Below are positions 42,626-51,364 of a stretch of DNA of 64,000 nucleotides, in pieces. The translations under genes were made by a program, and so were the position numbers. This DNA is from JBFHRE01 sp041746105 (GTDB taxonomy: Bacteria; Actinomycetota; Acidimicrobiia; Spongiisociales; ZC4RG35): positions 1 to 64,000 of the forward strand of contig JBGTHP010000021.1 in NCBI GenBank assembly GCA_041746105.1. The letters are read 5' to 3'. Position 1 is the first letter of the stretch. Every line of letters begins with the position of its first letter. Under the pieces are notes generated by a model. It had not been told where the DNA came from. It made no database searches and was given only the letters and a program-made list of their open reading frames with translations.

Positions 42626-43654
42626 GTGTTCAGCCCAATCCGGACCGATCGACTGATTCTCCGAGGCCCCACGCTCGAGGATGCTCCTGGGCTTGCGGCG
42701 AGACGGAGCGAGCCTGCGGTTGCGAAATATCAGAACTGGACCCTCCCTTATCCATTGGAGCGCGCCGAGAAGATGGTGGCGGACCTGGTCACAATGGCCG
42801 GTCCCGAAAACGACGAATGGTGGATGGCGATCGTGTCCGATCCCGATACCCATGAGACGTTCGGTGACCTGGCGATTCACCTTTCGGCGGCGGGTCGCAC
42901 GGCCGAAGTCGGCTATACCTTCTCTGAGCGGTATTGGGGACACGGCTACGCCGTCGAGGCATTGAACGCCATGATCGAGTGGCTCTTCGAAGTCCAGGGA
43001 GTCACGCGCGTCTTCGGCATGCTCCACCCCGACAACCCGGCCTCGGCGATGGTGTTGGAGCGCAGCGGTTTGTTGTTCGAGGGCCACACCCGGTCGTCGT
43101 TTTGGCTTGGTGACGAGGTTTCCGACGATTGGATCTACGGCATGATTCGATCGGACTGGGAAGCGTGGCGCACGCGCAACCAGACACCCCCCGCTCAGGT
43201 GAGTCTGGTAGAGGTCACGATTCACAACGAAAGTGCGATTTCCAAACTCAAGACGCACAAGACTCAGGAAGAGTTTGTTGCTCCGATGGTGTGGTCATTC
43301 ACCGACGCCTTGTTTCCTGAGGAGGTGGACGGTGCTCAACTCGTTCCGTGGATGCGGGGGGTCGTGGCCGACGATGAATATGTCGGTTTTGTGATGCTGG
43401 CCCTGCCGACGGAGCATCATCCCGAGCCGTATTTATGGCGCCTTTTGATCGATCGGATGCATCAACGACGAGGAATCGGTGGGCGGGTACTCGACCTTCT
43501 GAAGGACGAGGTTCGGTCGCTGGGGGCGTCAACGCTCATGACCAGCTGGGTCGAGGGCAAGGGTTCTCCTCGACCTTTTTACGCCCGTCACGGTTTCAAA
43601 CCGACCGGCGAAATCGTCGACGAGGAAACAGAGGCACGACTCGACCTCGGGTGA
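42626..43654 (+). CDS. double-domain GNAT acetyltransferase
   Basis: 342 residues built of two GNAT domains. The first (1-180) is RimJ/RimL-like: IRTDRLILRGPTLED, AEVGYTFSERYWGHGYAVEAL and MVLERSGLLFEG. The second (about 190-340) has VEVTIHNESAISKLKTHKTQ, the acetyl-CoA loop HQRRGIGGRVLDLLKDE and PFYARHGFKPTGEI. The second resembles spermine/spermidine-type acetyltransferases. Both acetyl-CoA loops look intact. The substrate is unknown. The GTG start at 42626 is divergent from ribA. Confidence 0.85.
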   Translation: MFSPIRTDRLILRGPTLEDAPGLAARRSEPAVAKYQNWTLPYPLERAEKMVADLVTMAGPENDEWWMAIVSDPDTHETFGDLAIHLSAAGRTAEVGYTFSERYWGHGYAVEALNAMIEWLFEVQGVTRVFGMLHPDNPASAMVLERSGLLFEGHTRSSFWLGDEVSDDWIYGMIRSDWEAWRTRNQTPPAQVSLVEVTIHNESAISKLKTHKTQEEFVAPMVWSFTDALFPEEVDGAQLVPWMRGVVADDEYVGFVMLALPTEHHPEPYLWRLLIDRMHQRRGIGGRVLDLLKDEVRSLGASTLMTSWVEGKGSPRPFYARHGFKPTGEIVDEETEARLDLG

Positions 43655-43689
43655 CCCGCGCCGGTCCCCGTCGGTTCGCACCCTTGGTT

Positions 43690-44025
43690 TCAAGCTTGTT
43701 CTGAATCGGTTGCGTCTTTGAGGAGTGTCAGCAACACCTTCGCCGGTTGCGTCGCACGGAGAGCGTGGGGCCGCCGGGGTGGGACCACCAGCCAGGATTC
43801 ACGGGTCATCTCGTGAATGTGACCGTCGACCTCGAACATGATGCTCCCGCTGACGACTTGAACGATGGCTGTGGAGGCGGAGCTGTGCTCTGTCAACTCC
43901 TGATCTTTGTCGAATGCGAAACCGACGAGGCGGATCCGTTCGTCTTTGTAGAGAACCCGACTCAACGTTCCATCCGCCGGGATGTCGATGGTCTCCATGA
44001 GGTCTGCAATGAATCGGCTTTCCAT
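43690..44025 (-). CDS. cupin-domain protein
   Basis: 111 residues with the beta-barrel pattern DERIRLVGFAFDKDQELTEH and then IVQVVSGSIMFEVDGHIHEM and VVPPRRPHALRA. This is the small-molecule-binding Cupin_2 type with metal-binding His residues in place. Residues near the start (FIADLMETIDIPADGT) match related proteins. ATG 44025 is preferred; the TTG at 44085 is not well placed relative to its GGAGG. Repeat copy C lies between this gene and the kinase gene upstream. Confidence 0.75.
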   Translation of the reverse strand: MESRFIADLMETIDIPADGTLSRVLYKDERIRLVGFAFDKDQELTEHSSASTAIVQVVSGSIMFEVDGHIHEMTRESWLVVPPRRPHALRATQPAKVLLTLLKDATDSEQA

Positions 44026-44093
44026 ATCCTCATCTTCTTTGAGAAGGGGGGTGACCGCTCGGGCCAAACGTCCCGATATCTGCAACCTCCAGG

Positions 44094-44142
44094 TGAACTT
44101 TCGGCGATTCGCCCCGAATACGGGGTCTGGAGCCTAAGGCTC
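44094..44142 (-). repeat. 49-bp palindrome-rich repeat, copy C
   Basis: Read on the minus strand, the same four palindromes occur in the same order and spacing as in copies A and B; only the last base and the linker after the first palindrome differ. It starts two bases after the stop of the kinase gene and ends 68 bases before the cupin ATG. Confidence 0.85.
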
Positions 44143-44144
44143 GG

Positions 44145-45485
44145 TTAGCCGACCGAAAGCATCGGTTCTGAAGCGAGGGGGAGGGAGACGATGAAAGATG
44201 TCATGCCGTTGCTTCGGGAGTAGGTGAGGCTGCCGTCCATTCGCGTAACGAGTTCGTTGGCGATGGCCAGGCCGAGACCGACCGAACCCGTGGTCAGAGC
44301 TGCATGACCCTGGTGGATGAAACGATCGAAAAGGCGGGCCTCGAGCTCAGCAGGGACCCCAGCCCCGTCATCGGTCACCGCGATCAAATAGGCCTCATCA
44401 CGAACCTGTCCCGTCACCGCCACCCTGGCTCCGCCGTGTTTGATCGCGTTGGAGATCAGGTTGCGCAGGACTTGTTTGAGGCGGAGCGGATCTGCCAGCG
44501 GAATGCCGCCGTCGAAATGTCTGACGATTTCCCGTGTACGGACAAGGGGCACCAGCACCTCCTCGACGATCGCGGTGGGGTCGACGGGGGCCGGCAAGAT
44601 TGCGATGTCGCCCGCCTCGACTTTGGCGGCGGCCAGCAGATCGTCGACCATCCGGGACAGGTCGGCAGCCTCGCCTACAATGATGTCGGTGATTTCCTGG
44701 CAGAACTCTGCATCGTCGAATCCGACATCGGCCATCGTCAGTGCTGCCCCATAAATCCCTGTGAGCGGCGTTCTGAGCTCGTGACTGAGGTTCGCGATCA
44801 TGTCGTCTTTGATCTTGGATCGTTCGACCTCGTGCTCGAGTCGGAGTTCTAACTCTCGTTGGCGCTGGGTGCGACGCTGGATCACCCGGAAGGAGACGAG
44901 AGCCAGTGCCGGGACGATGAGGGCGACCGAAACGCTGGCAGCCCTGGCCATTCCGCCGGCTGATCCTTCCTCTGCGGCCAGAAAGGCTGCCGCCTGATCA
45001 CGAACTTGGGCCGCATTGCGCTCGGCAGTCTCGAGCGCAGGGATCACCTCGGCTGTGATCGTGTTTTGCGCTTGTTCCAGGTCTCCCGACCCGAGTTCGG
45101 ACGAAAGTGTCTCGAACAGTGGAACGATGGCGGGCACCTCGATTGGAACTCCCAACTCGGCCAAGGTTTCGACCCTCGCCTCGATTGCGGATGCCACCTC
45201 CGCCAGGTCGATGAGGGAGTTTTCGAGGTCGATTTCATCGGCCCTACCCACCACGAATGCGTCTGCTACCAGCGTCGCGACGGCCAGGGACGCCCTTCCG
45301 GCAGTGATGGCCGTCAGCAGTTCTTCTGCACGCTGGATCTCTTTGCCCTTGGCGATCGAGCGACCGGTTTGATCACTCTGAGCGAACAGAGCAGACATCG
45401 TCACCAACAGCACGGCCACGAGGGCCGCTGTCAGGGTGGAGAGGAGCGCCCACCTTCGGTCGGTTTGGCGTTGAGGGAGCAGCAT
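44145..45485 (-). CDS. orphan sensor histidine kinase
   Basis: 446 residues: an N-terminal membrane segment (WALLSTLTAALVAVLLVTMS), an extracytoplasmic helical sensing part of about 150 residues of the CHASE3 or four-helix type, a second segment (SVSVALIVPALALVSFRVI), a coiled-coil linker (RQRELELRLEHEVERSKIK), His235 in IANLSHELRTPLTGI, and an ATPase domain with LISNAIKHGG, VTDDGAGVP and SVGLGLAIANEL. No response regulator gene is adjacent, so the partner lies elsewhere. Confidence 0.9.
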   Translation of the reverse strand: MLLPQRQTDRRWALLSTLTAALVAVLLVTMSALFAQSDQTGRSIAKGKEIQRAEELLTAITAGRASLAVATLVADAFVVGRADEIDLENSLIDLAEVASAIEARVETLAELGVPIEVPAIVPLFETLSSELGSGDLEQAQNTITAEVIPALETAERNAAQVRDQAAAFLAAEEGSAGGMARAASVSVALIVPALALVSFRVIQRRTQRQRELELRLEHEVERSKIKDDMIANLSHELRTPLTGIYGAALTMADVGFDDAEFCQEITDIIVGEAADLSRMVDDLLAAAKVEAGDIAILPAPVDPTAIVEEVLVPLVRTREIVRHFDGGIPLADPLRLKQVLRNLISNAIKHGGARVAVTGQVRDEAYLIAVTDDGAGVPAELEARLFDRFIHQGHAALTTGSVGLGLAIANELVTRMDGSLTYSRSNGMTSFIVSLPLASEPMLSVG

Positions 45486-45525
45486 TCAGCCCTATTCATC
45501 GGCCTGAAGCTCCGTACACCTGAGT

Positions 45526-45553
45526 TCAAGTTCTCGGACGTTGATGCCGATCT
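45526..45553 (+). promoter_or_regulatory. sigma-28-like promoter
   Basis: TCAAGTTC (45526-45533) and GCCGATCT (45546-45553), 12 bases apart, closely resemble the FliA-type promoter (TAAAGTTT, about 11 bases, GCCGATAA). It points toward the secreted Thr-rich protein whose start is about 60 bases downstream. No flagellar gene lies in the window, so this is tentative. Confidence 0.4.
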
Positions 45554-45611
45554 AACACCGTGGGCGACAAGGTCGAACTGCGATCAAAGGTGGCGCGTTG
45601 GGGGGCCGGCT

Positions 45612-46343
45612 TTGACGTGCCTACTCCTCACTCTCGGAACCCTCCCGGCGCTTGGAGCCATTCGCGGGCCCGATACGGTGCGACCTATCCTCGGATTGCC
45701 GATTCCAACGATTCCGCTGGTTTCGATTCCAGAAGAGATTCTCCCCCCGCTCACGTCTACGACACTTCTTCCGCCGCTCACCACGATCACACTTCCCGAG
45801 ATCAGTATTCCTGGTGTAACCACCACCAGCACTTCGCTGCCCCTCATCAGCAGCACCACCACCACTTCCAGCCCCTCCACCACTTCCACCTCGGTCCCGG
45901 TTGATACCCGCCCACCCGCCGGTTCCACCACGTCGACTGTCGGCTCGGCCACCACCACAACTGTCTCTGCGGCTGCAGGGGTCGGTGAGGTTGGATCCCA
46001 ATCCGGCTCGTCCAACCCGACGGCTCCGTCACGGGGGTCTCGTCGATCGGCGGCCTCTGTGGCAACTCAGCTCAGATCCGGATATCACAGAATCGCCTTG
46101 TCCACCTCGGTTGGCTCGGCGACCGGAGAACTCGAAATGTTCGCCGGCCTTGGCTCGGTCCTCGATCTGATTCGGCTCTCGCTGCCGTCCGTGATTGCCA
46201 CACCGCTGGTCGACCTGGTTCTGATCCTCAATGCCATCATGGCGGCACTGTGGTCTGGCTTCGCCTCCATCGCCTGGCCTTCTGCCGCCCTCGCCATGGG
46301 GTTCGTGGTCCAGTTGGCATTCCGGCGGCTTCGTCGTCAGTGA
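45612..46343 (+). CDS. secreted Ser/Thr-rich surface protein with C-terminal membrane segment
   Basis: About 243 residues from TTG 45612. The start (LTCLLLTLGTLPALGAIRG) is a signal peptide. A Pro/Ile/Leu/Thr-rich region (LPPLTSTTLLPPLTTITLPE) and a pure Thr/Ser run (STTTTSSPSTTSTS) make up half of the chain. A C-terminal part follows with the hydrophobic helix VLILNAIMAALWSGFASIAW and a basic end FRRLRRQ. This is the layout of a wall- or membrane-bound stalk protein. The start codon is chosen because it lies after the candidate promoter; no better codon exists in frame. Confidence 0.5.
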   Translation: MTCLLLTLGTLPALGAIRGPDTVRPILGLPIPTIPLVSIPEEILPPLTSTTLLPPLTTITLPEISIPGVTTTSTSLPLISSTTTTSSPSTTSTSVPVDTRPPAGSTTSTVGSATTTTVSAAAGVGEVGSQSGSSNPTAPSRGSRRSAASVATQLRSGYHRIALSTSVGSATGELEMFAGLGSVLDLIRLSLPSVIATPLVDLVLILNAIMAALWSGFASIAWPSAALAMGFVVQLAFRRLRRQ

Positions 46344-46358
46344 TCCCCGTCCCAACCG

Positions 46359-46499
46359 GGGTCGGTGGGTTTGGGTTTGGCCGTGTCGCGCCAGCTTGCC
46401 CGTTTGATGGGCAGTGACGTCGACCTGGTGCCTTCGAATGAGGGAACGTTGTTCAGGCTCACGCTGTCGACTGCGCTCGCCTCTGAATCGGCTGCCTGA
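46359..46499 (+). pseudogene. relic of a histidine kinase C-terminus
   Basis: GSVGLGLAVSRQLARLMGSD (46359-46418) is a textbook G2 box and following helix of a HisKA-type ATPase domain, and LFRLTLSTALASESAA with a stop closes it like a kinase end. Nothing upstream belongs to a kinase: the frame begins directly after the stop of the Thr-rich surface protein, in the same frame. It is a deletion remnant. Confidence 0.6.
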
Positions 46500-46515
46500 T
46501 CGTCGTCTGATCGAT

Positions 46516-46935
46516 TCAGGCCGTCGGAGTCAACTTGATCACAGGTATGGTGCGAGTGCTCCGCTTCTGATAGTCGGCGAACTGGGCCGCCATCCCAACC
46601 ATTCTCTCGAAAAGTGCATCGCGCTCTGGACCTTCGCGCAGCAGTTCGGCCTTGACCGGAACCTCGGTGCGATCAACGAGCACGCTCACGTCGGGGTTCG
46701 CGACCAGGTTGTGGAACCACGCTGGGTGCTGGTTCGACCCTCCCTTCGAGGCGATGACCACATACCCCCCTTCATGGTTGAAAAATTTCAAAGGATGCCG
46801 GCGGGCCTTGCCGCTTTTGGCGCCGGTTGTGTTAAGGACCAACAGTGATCCATCTTCGGACCCGGAACCCAGTTTGCCGGTGGCCCGCATCAGTGCAGCG
46901 TGAATCGTTGAGACGACTTTGAACGGAAGATCCAT
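46516..46935 (-). CDS. F420-dependent nitroreductase-family protein (Ddn-like)
   Basis: 139 residues. TTGAKSGKARRHPLKFFNHEGG followed by YVVIASKGGSNQHPAWFHNL and NPDVSVLVDRTEVPVKAELL are the hallmarks of the deazaflavin (F420)-dependent nitroreductase family of actinobacteria and chloroflexi. Such enzymes use F420H2 to reduce quinones or nitro compounds. The presence of the family implies F420 in the cell. ATG 46935 is the start. Confidence 0.88.
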   Translation of the reverse strand: MDLPFKVVSTIHAALMRATGKLGSGSEDGSLLVLNTTGAKSGKARRHPLKFFNHEGGYVVIASKGGSNQHPAWFHNLVANPDVSVLVDRTEVPVKAELLREGPERDALFERMVGMAAQFADYQKRSTRTIPVIKLTPTA

Positions 46936-47495
46936 CGAGTCAACGATACCGAGCCCAGAATGCCGAGCAGTTGGGGTGGGGAGGGACGGCATCAGGGGTG
47001 CCGCCCCTCCCCACGATTTTCAATTGATCTCTACGACTTCCGCCCCTCCTGGGATGGAGCGAATTCTGGGTCGCCCAGAGACTGCCATTTCGATCAAAGG
47101 TGATGGCCATCGTCAACCTCCCCAGGTTTGTGACTCCTAAACATATCTGAGGCATGTCGACGATGCGGCCGCCACGTCGCCAAGATAATTGAGGCGTCTT
47201 CGTCACCTGCGCAGTCGACCCTGCTTTGGAGGGGTCCAGAGCCCTCGAGATCTCCGGAGTGCCGATCGATATCGTCTGGCAGGCGATGCCCATCTGGCTC
47301 CTTTCGACAATTCAAGAACGACCGATCTGACCACGCCCCTCCGGATATCGAAGATCGATGGGAGTTGGGCGGCCCAGAGGCCGACCGAATCTGGATCGAG
47401 CCGACGATTCTGTGCGTCCGGCCGCCGCCGACTATCTCGCGGGGCTGGACCCGTTCGCTCGAAGCTGCACAGGCTGCGCCCACCCATTGTTGACA
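46936..47495. other. intergenic, no convincing gene
   Basis: About 560 bases. Open frames on both strands reach 130 codons but their composition is poor (many Arg, Ser and His runs) and no domain is recognised. One short plus frame near 47205-47341 ends with GVPIDIVWQAMPIWL and might be the tail of a lost gene. Decay of a former gene is likely but cannot be shown. Confidence 0.35.
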
Positions 47496-47831
47496 TCACA
47501 CGGCGGTAACCAGGACAACCAAGACACCCAGTAGAGCCGCCGCGACTACCGCCTCGATCACGGCTCGACGCAGACGTTTCCAACCGGGCTTGGGGACGAA
47601 ACGGGTCACGGCCACCGCCAGGGCCGACCCCCAGAAAGTGATCGAGAACGTCTCCCAGTCCCAGAACGGATCTCGCGGGCAGGTGCCGGTGTTCATCCAA
47701 CCAGCGCAGTCGCCGGCAATCAGCGAGATCGCAATCGACGCAATCCCGATCGATATTGCGGCCCCGATGACGATGGTCTGGACGGCGATCCGACCCACCC
47801 GCACCATTTTGTTTGTCCTGCCTGGTTCCAT
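47496..47831 (-). CDS. small membrane protein
   Basis: About 111 residues with three hydrophobic segments: TIVIGAAISIGIASIAISLI, FSITFWGSALAVAVTRFV and VIEAVVAAALLGVLVVLVTAV. A loop with two Cys (DCAGWMNTGTCPRDP) lies between the first two and probably faces outward. No family recognised. ATG 47831 is used; GTG 47837 is possible. Confidence 0.6.
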   Translation of the reverse strand: MEPGRTNKMVRVGRIAVQTIVIGAAISIGIASIAISLIAGDCAGWMNTGTCPRDPFWDWETFSITFWGSALAVAVTRFVPKPGWKRLRRAVIEAVVAAALLGVLVVLVTAV

Positions 47832-47982
47832 GATCACAAGATGCCGCTAATTGCCGACGATGTCGATGGGGGAGAACCCTGAAAAGGTCGCCAGGGTTCC
47901 TTCGAAAGGGACGTGTGTGTCGGCCGCCACAAACTACGTTCGTTTTCGTGCTCGCGTGAGAGCTTGACCGGAAGCGGCCGAA

Positions 47983-49206
47983 CTAGGCGGTGGGCCGCCA
48001 CCGGACCACGTCTCTGCCAATGTCCTTGAAGGACGGGAATCCGCAGAGAGCCAAGGTGCGTTGAACGCCATCGGACAGCAGACCCAACGCATGATCGACG
48101 CCGCTCTCGCCTGCGACTGCGAGTCCGTAGAGGTAGGCCCGTCCGACCATGCAGGCTGACGCCCCGAGGGCAAGCGCCTTGACGACGTCGCTGCCTCGCC
48201 GAACGCCACCGTCGCAGAGGATTGCGATCCGATCCCCGACCGCTTCTGCCACTGGGCCAACCAACTCGATAGGAGGAGGTGAACCATCGAGTTGGCGGCC
48301 GCCGTGATTGGACAGCGCGACAGCGTCCAGTCCGAGATCGGCGGCGAGGACGGCGTCCTCTACCGACTGGACGCCTTTGATTACAACTTTTCCCTGCCAC
48401 CTCTCTCGAAACCAGGAAATGTCGTCCCAGCTCAGCCACGGATCGAACTGGGTAGCAAAAAATTCCGACAACGAGACGGGATCGGTCCCATCGCCGACCG
48501 ACTTACCGACGATATTGGCGAATCGGATTGGCTCATGTCTGAGAAAATCCCACGTCCATCCGGGATGAGCCAAACCATCGAAGATCGTGCTGAGGCCGAG
48601 CTTGGGCGGCAGGGTGAAGCCCCTTCGAACGTCTCGCTCCCTACGGCCCAAAACCGCTGTATCCACCGTTATCACGATTGTCGAATAGTCGGCCGCCGCC
48701 GCCCGCTGGAGAATCTCAGCCAATAACCCTTTGTCGCGCCATACATAGACCTGAAACCAGAGTTCACCCGAGGAGGCCGCCCTCACCTCCTCGATCGACC
48801 TAGTCGAGAGACTCGACAAGGTGTATGGAATCCCGGCACGACTGGCGGCACGTGCCACTGCAAGTTCGCCTTCGGAATTGGCGATGCGCATAAAACCCGT
48901 TGGAGCAAGCACGACCGGAAACGGGATGCGACCCCCCATCATTTCAACGGATGTATCAACGTCGCCAACCCGTCTGAGCACCCGTGGATTGAACTCGAGT
49001 CTCCGAAAGGCAGACTGGTTCCGGTCGAGCGATAACTCGTCCTCCGCTCCACCGTCGATGTAGTCAAAGACACCACGCGGCAAACGTTTCCGGGCCAGTG
49101 CCCTCAGGTCGTCGATGCTGGCAGCGCTGCTCAGGTGGCGCCGAGACGCATTCCATTCCGGACCGCGAAATCGAGCCACAGACCGCAATGAATCCAAGAA
49201 TGCCAT
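47983..49206 (-). CDS. FMN-dependent alpha-hydroxy-acid dehydrogenase
   Basis: A 407-residue TIM-barrel flavoenzyme of the L-lactate dehydrogenase/glycolate oxidase family. FDYIDGGAEDELSLDRN, PFPVVLAPTGFMRIA and SNHGGRQLDGSPPPIELV with the catalytic His and Arg are present, and ILCDGGVRRGSDVVKALALGA gives the phosphate-binding loop. It oxidises an L-2-hydroxy acid such as lactate; the physiological substrate cannot be told apart from mandelate or glycolate here. ATG 49206 is chosen. Confidence 0.9.
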   Translation of the reverse strand: MAFLDSLRSVARFRGPEWNASRRHLSSAASIDDLRALARKRLPRGVFDYIDGGAEDELSLDRNQSAFRRLEFNPRVLRRVGDVDTSVEMMGGRIPFPVVLAPTGFMRIANSEGELAVARAASRAGIPYTLSSLSTRSIEEVRAASSGELWFQVYVWRDKGLLAEILQRAAAADYSTIVITVDTAVLGRRERDVRRGFTLPPKLGLSTIFDGLAHPGWTWDFLRHEPIRFANIVGKSVGDGTDPVSLSEFFATQFDPWLSWDDISWFRERWQGKVVIKGVQSVEDAVLAADLGLDAVALSNHGGRQLDGSPPPIELVGPVAEAVGDRIAILCDGGVRRGSDVVKALALGASACMVGRAYLYGLAVAGESGVDHALGLLSDGVQRTLALCGFPSFKDIGRDVVRWRPTA

Positions 49207-49896
49207 CGTAAATTGCCCTTCGCAGTCAGAAAGCGGTGAACGACTGTCACGCAATTGGTCCATCACCTGGCTCGAAGCGATGGGTTGTATGACCACGAAG
49301 GATAGCGGTCACCGATCCACGCTTCCTCTTCGCGGCTGCTCTCAGCCATCGGGTATGTCTACCACGAAGGCCAACGGCTGGATTCTGAATGGCTGAGGAC
49401 CTCAGACCTCCATCGTGAACGACTTTGACGAAGAGGTCGCCTCGGGGTGGCCGGGGACGAAGCCTGCTTCGCCGGGTGCGGTCGTCGCGGAACTGGAGTT
49501 GGCGCTCGCCACGCGCGTCCTGGGGCAGATCCGGATCACAGCTGTGTTGTCATTCGTCGCCCTCCGGAACTCGCCTCGACTCAGGGCACTGGATAAAACC
49601 GAGTGGGGCAACTTGGACCCTCGATCATGCCCGTACGCTTGCGGTGCTTTTCCGAGCGGTCGGGGCGGATTTGGTGGCGAGTCGGCACCTTTGGAGTGTG
49701 ACGGAAAGGGGGAGGAGGCCGCAGCGGAACGGCCTCCTCCCTGGTCACCTCGCAGCGATCGTCCCCTGTCGCCACCGAGGAACCTCCCCCATGGGGCCAA
49801 TTCGGATCACAATCCAACGGATCGTCAGAGAAAGCAAATTGCTGGCCAGCAGGTGTCGAAGGCGCGGAATCCGACACCTCTGGCGTCTCATCGTTC
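49207..49896. other. intergenic, one terminator, no convincing gene
   Basis: About 690 bases. The longest frames (for example 49402-49800 on the minus strand) are rich in Ser/Arg/Pro and lack a domain. The only clear element is the hairpin at 49710-49741. Part of the stretch may derive from a lost gene. Confidence 0.35.
49710..49741 (-). terminator. hairpin terminator behind the ammonium transporter
   Basis: GGGAGGAGGCC (49710-49720) and GGCCTCCTCCC (49731-49741) form a perfect 11-bp stem with a 10-base loop, about 155 bases after the transporter stop. Confidence 0.6.
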
Positions 49897-51237
49897 TCAG
49901 CCGGATCGCCCGACCAGTTCGGCTGCGGTCATCTGGTCCATGAACTCCGGATAGGCGAGAGCCCCGTGTTCCATGTGGTCGAGACCGGCCAACTCTTCTT
50001 CGATACTGACCCTCAGACCCCAGGTTGCCTTGATGACCCTGAAGACGAAGGTGGAGAGAGTGAGCGTCCAGGCTGCGATTGCCATCACTCCTATCACCTG
50101 GATTCCGAGTTGGCGGAATCCTCCTCCGTAGAACAAACCGCCGCCCGAGATGTCGAATAGGCCGACTGCCAGCACTCCCCATGCTCCTGCCACTCCGTGG
50201 ACCGATATCGCACCGACCGGGTCGTCGATGCCGCTCCTTTCGAGTGCGACGATCGATACGACAACGATGATGCCGGAGACGACACCGATGACGACAGCCC
50301 CGAGACTGGAAACGTTGGCGGTGCCGGCGGTGATGCCGACCAGGCCGGCCAGGGCACCGTTCAAAGTGAGCCCGACATCGGGCTTGCCGTAGACCGGGTA
50401 GCTCCAGGCCGTGATCATGGCGGCGGTGGCTCCGGCCGCGGCCGACAGAGTTGTCGTCACCGCCACCGTCGCGATGTCGGCTCCGACCGCAGCCAGCGTC
50501 GACCCGGCGTTGAAGCCGTACCAGCCGAACCACAGAATGAATACGCCCAAGGCGCCCAGCATCAGCGAGTGACCGGGGATCGGGACCGGCTTGCCTTCTG
50601 AGTCGTACTTGCCGATTCGGGGGCCGATCGCGAGGACTCCTGCCAGGGCCGCGACCCCGCCTACAAGGTGAACCACCCCTGAACCTGCGAAGTCGATATA
50701 TCCGAGATCGCCGAGCCATCCCTGTCCGCTCCACACCCAGTGGGTCACGACCGGGTAGATGAACCCGGTGATGAAGGGCGTGTAGAGAAGGTACGCCGAG
50801 AACTTGGTCCGTTCGGCCATCGCCCCAGAGACGATCGTCGCCGCGGTTGCCGCAAAAACCACCTGGAAGATCCATTCGAGGGATCGGTCAGGGTTGTTGA
50901 AGAAGAACTCACCGAATCCGATGAGTCCCCCGATGGTCGACCCCCCGTACGCCAGGCCAAATCCGACAGCCCAGTAGACGAGAGCTCCAACCGAGAAGTC
51001 CATGAAGTTCTTCATAACGATGTTGGCCGTGTTTTTTGCTCGCGTGAACCCGGCTTCGACGAGTGCAAACCCGGGCTGCATGAACATCACGAGGATGGCT
51101 GCCACCAGAACCCACACGTTGTCGACGGCTGTGGCCACTTCGTCGATCGTCACTTCTTGGGCGTGGGCGGTTCCTGCCATCGGCCCCAGAAGGGCGCCTG
51201 CGGTAAGGAGGCCGGCAGCGGTCAGTCTTCGTCTCAT
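49897..51237 (-). CDS. amt: ammonium transporter (Amt/MEP/Rh)
   Basis: 446 residues with a cleavable signal peptide (LTAAGLLTAGALLGPMAGTAHA) and about eleven helices. Signature segments are GSGVVHLVGGVAALAG, which contains the first pore His, and ISVHGVAGAWGVLAVGLF, which contains the second. FMQPGFALVEAGFTRAKNTAN and VGALVYWAVGFGLAYG are also typical. A cytoplasmic tail of about 40 residues follows. Control by a PII protein is usual but no glnK is adjacent. Confidence 0.95.
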   Translation of the reverse strand: MRRRLTAAGLLTAGALLGPMAGTAHAQEVTIDEVATAVDNVWVLVAAILVMFMQPGFALVEAGFTRAKNTANIVMKNFMDFSVGALVYWAVGFGLAYGGSTIGGLIGFGEFFFNNPDRSLEWIFQVVFAATAATIVSGAMAERTKFSAYLLYTPFITGFIYPVVTHWVWSGQGWLGDLGYIDFAGSGVVHLVGGVAALAGVLAIGPRIGKYDSEGKPVPIPGHSLMLGALGVFILWFGWYGFNAGSTLAAVGADIATVAVTTTLSAAAGATAAMITAWSYPVYGKPDVGLTLNGALAGLVGITAGTANVSSLGAVVIGVVSGIIVVVSIVALERSGIDDPVGAISVHGVAGAWGVLAVGLFDISGGGLFYGGGFRQLGIQVIGVMAIAAWTLTLSTFVFRVIKATWGLRVSIEEELAGLDHMEHGALAYPEFMDQMTAAELVGRSG

Positions 51238-51364
51238 CGAGTACCTCTTTCTCAGAATGAGGCGAAGCCAAGAACAGGTTGTTTACGTGACGGTTGCCGG
51301 AGTGTGGCCTTTCGATGTCAGGTGTGTTTCCAACACGTTTCTGACGTGAACGGGTCTTCGAGGT

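Noticed and set aside
31239..44142. The three 49-bp repeats as a CRISPR array or CRISPR remnant
   Set aside because: The copies are 1.1 and 11.6 kb apart, lie between different genes, have no spacers and no cas gene nearby.
49402..49800. 132-codon minus-strand frame in the gap before the ammonium transporter
   Set aside because: Ser/Arg/Pro-rich, no domain, and it would run through the terminator hairpin.
49745..50875. 376-codon minus-strand open frame
   Set aside because: Out-of-frame reading of the ammonium transporter, Arg/Gly-rich without membrane segments.
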